Source: Fuerstiella sp.
GTDB taxonomy: Bacteria; Planctomycetota; Planctomycetia; Planctomycetales; Planctomycetaceae
NCBI GenBank assembly: GCA_022843805.1
Contig: JALHMY010000107.1
Location: forward strand, 1-32,337
Reading direction: 5' to 3'
Length of the DNA stretch: 32,337 nucleotides
Shown here: in pieces, positions 32,085 to 32,337 of the stretch
How the letters are laid out: the number at the start of each line of letters is the position of its first letter
Numbering within the stretch: position 1 is the stretch's first letter
Notes under the pieces: model-generated
What the model saw: only the letters and a program-made list of their open reading frames with translations
What the model was told of the DNA's origin: nothing
The model's database searches: none
Program-made: the position numbers and the translations under genes

Positions 32085-32337
32085 ATGCTCGGCTCGGCGG
32101 GAGCCTCGCCCTCCCGGTAAAATGCTCGGCTCGGCGGGAGGCTCGCCCTCCCGGTAAAATGCTTGGCTCGGCGGGAGCCTTGCCCTCCCGGTAAAATGCT
32201 CGGCTCGGCGGGAGCCTCGCCCTCCCGGTAAAATGCTCGGCTCGGCGGGAGCCTCGCCCTCCCGGTAAAATGCTCGGCTCGGCGGGAGCCTCGCCCTCCC
32301 GGTAAAATGCTCGGCTCGGCGGGAGCCTCGCCCTCCC
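32085..32337 (+). repeat. 37-bp tandem repeat array, truncated by the window edge
   Basis: Units start at 32085, 32122, 32159, 32196, 32233 and 32270, with a partial seventh at 32307. The consensus is ATGCTCGGCTCGGCGGGAGC followed by CTCGCCCTCCCGGTAAA. The second and third units carry single changes and the last units are identical, suggesting recent expansion. Each unit has a small GGGAG/CTCCC stem. There are no unique spacers, so this is not a CRISPR array. Confidence 0.92.

Larger units (their letters stand above)
31841..32337. other. Upstream region of the WD40 gene, running into a repeat array
   Basis: The first 145 nt should contain the promoter of the leftward WD40 gene. The rest is a GC-rich repeat array that continues past the window edge. 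One frame of the array reads as EAPAEPR repeats, a known-looking spurious translation of this repeat family rather than a gene. Confidence 0.6.

Noticed and set aside
31960..32157. Protein with EAPAEPR repeats
   Set aside because: It is the translation of an intergenic DNA repeat array in one frame, without a ribosome binding site or domain.
32085..32337. CRISPR array
   Set aside because: The 37-bp units are continuous, with no unique spacers between repeats and no cas genes nearby.

Overview
The window looks like a chromosomal segment from a planctomycete. The strongest indicator is a DUF1559 protein with a prepilin-type N-terminus and a C-terminal H-x9-DG motif (25104-26039). Supporting signs are an integron-type integrase with an extra N-terminal domain, a WD40 lipoprotein, a secreted two-domain esterase, and many GC-rich palindromic intergenic repeats, including one family that reads as EAPAEPR in one frame. 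The species cannot be fixed from the sequence alone.

Layout. (1) 1-3518: an integron-like tyrosine recombinase, then a duplicated DUF1186/SEC-C protein. (2) 3519-11208: a phosphonate-catabolism locus. It holds phosphonatase (phnX), a phosphonate-associated FAD oxidoreductase, a DUF5690 MFS transporter, a phosphonate-associated zinc alcohol dehydrogenase, PhoD phosphatase and a PhnZ-like HD protein. Two copies of a roughly 85-90 bp palindromic repeat lie on either side of it in opposite orientation. No 2-AEP transaminase is visible, so the FAD enzyme may supply phosphonoacetaldehyde to PhnX. (3) 11209-23102: a divergent ten-gene locus that looks like an uncharacterised lipid or glycolipid pathway. 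The leftward arm is GMC oxidoreductase, phosphatidylserine decarboxylase-like enzyme, a fusion of a Rossmann-like domain, a membrane segment and a FAD oxidase, a double class III aminotransferase, and a small membrane protein. These genes overlap or nearly abut. The rightward arm is methyltransferase, GT4 glycosyltransferase, PAP2 phosphatase, alpha/beta hydrolase and LpxH-like phosphoesterase. (4) 23103-32337: typical planctomycete accessory genes (secreted endonuclease/phosphatase-family protein, small lipoprotein, DUF1559 protein, secreted esterase, WD40 lipoprotein), separated by repeat-rich spacers. The window ends inside a 37-bp tandem array.

The most unusual gene is the 756-residue aminotransferase. 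It contains two class III folds in one chain. The C-terminal copy keeps the PLP lysine (K573) and the DE motif, while in the N-terminal copy the lysine position reads Glu (E258). This gene and the locus around it are the best candidates for an undescribed system.
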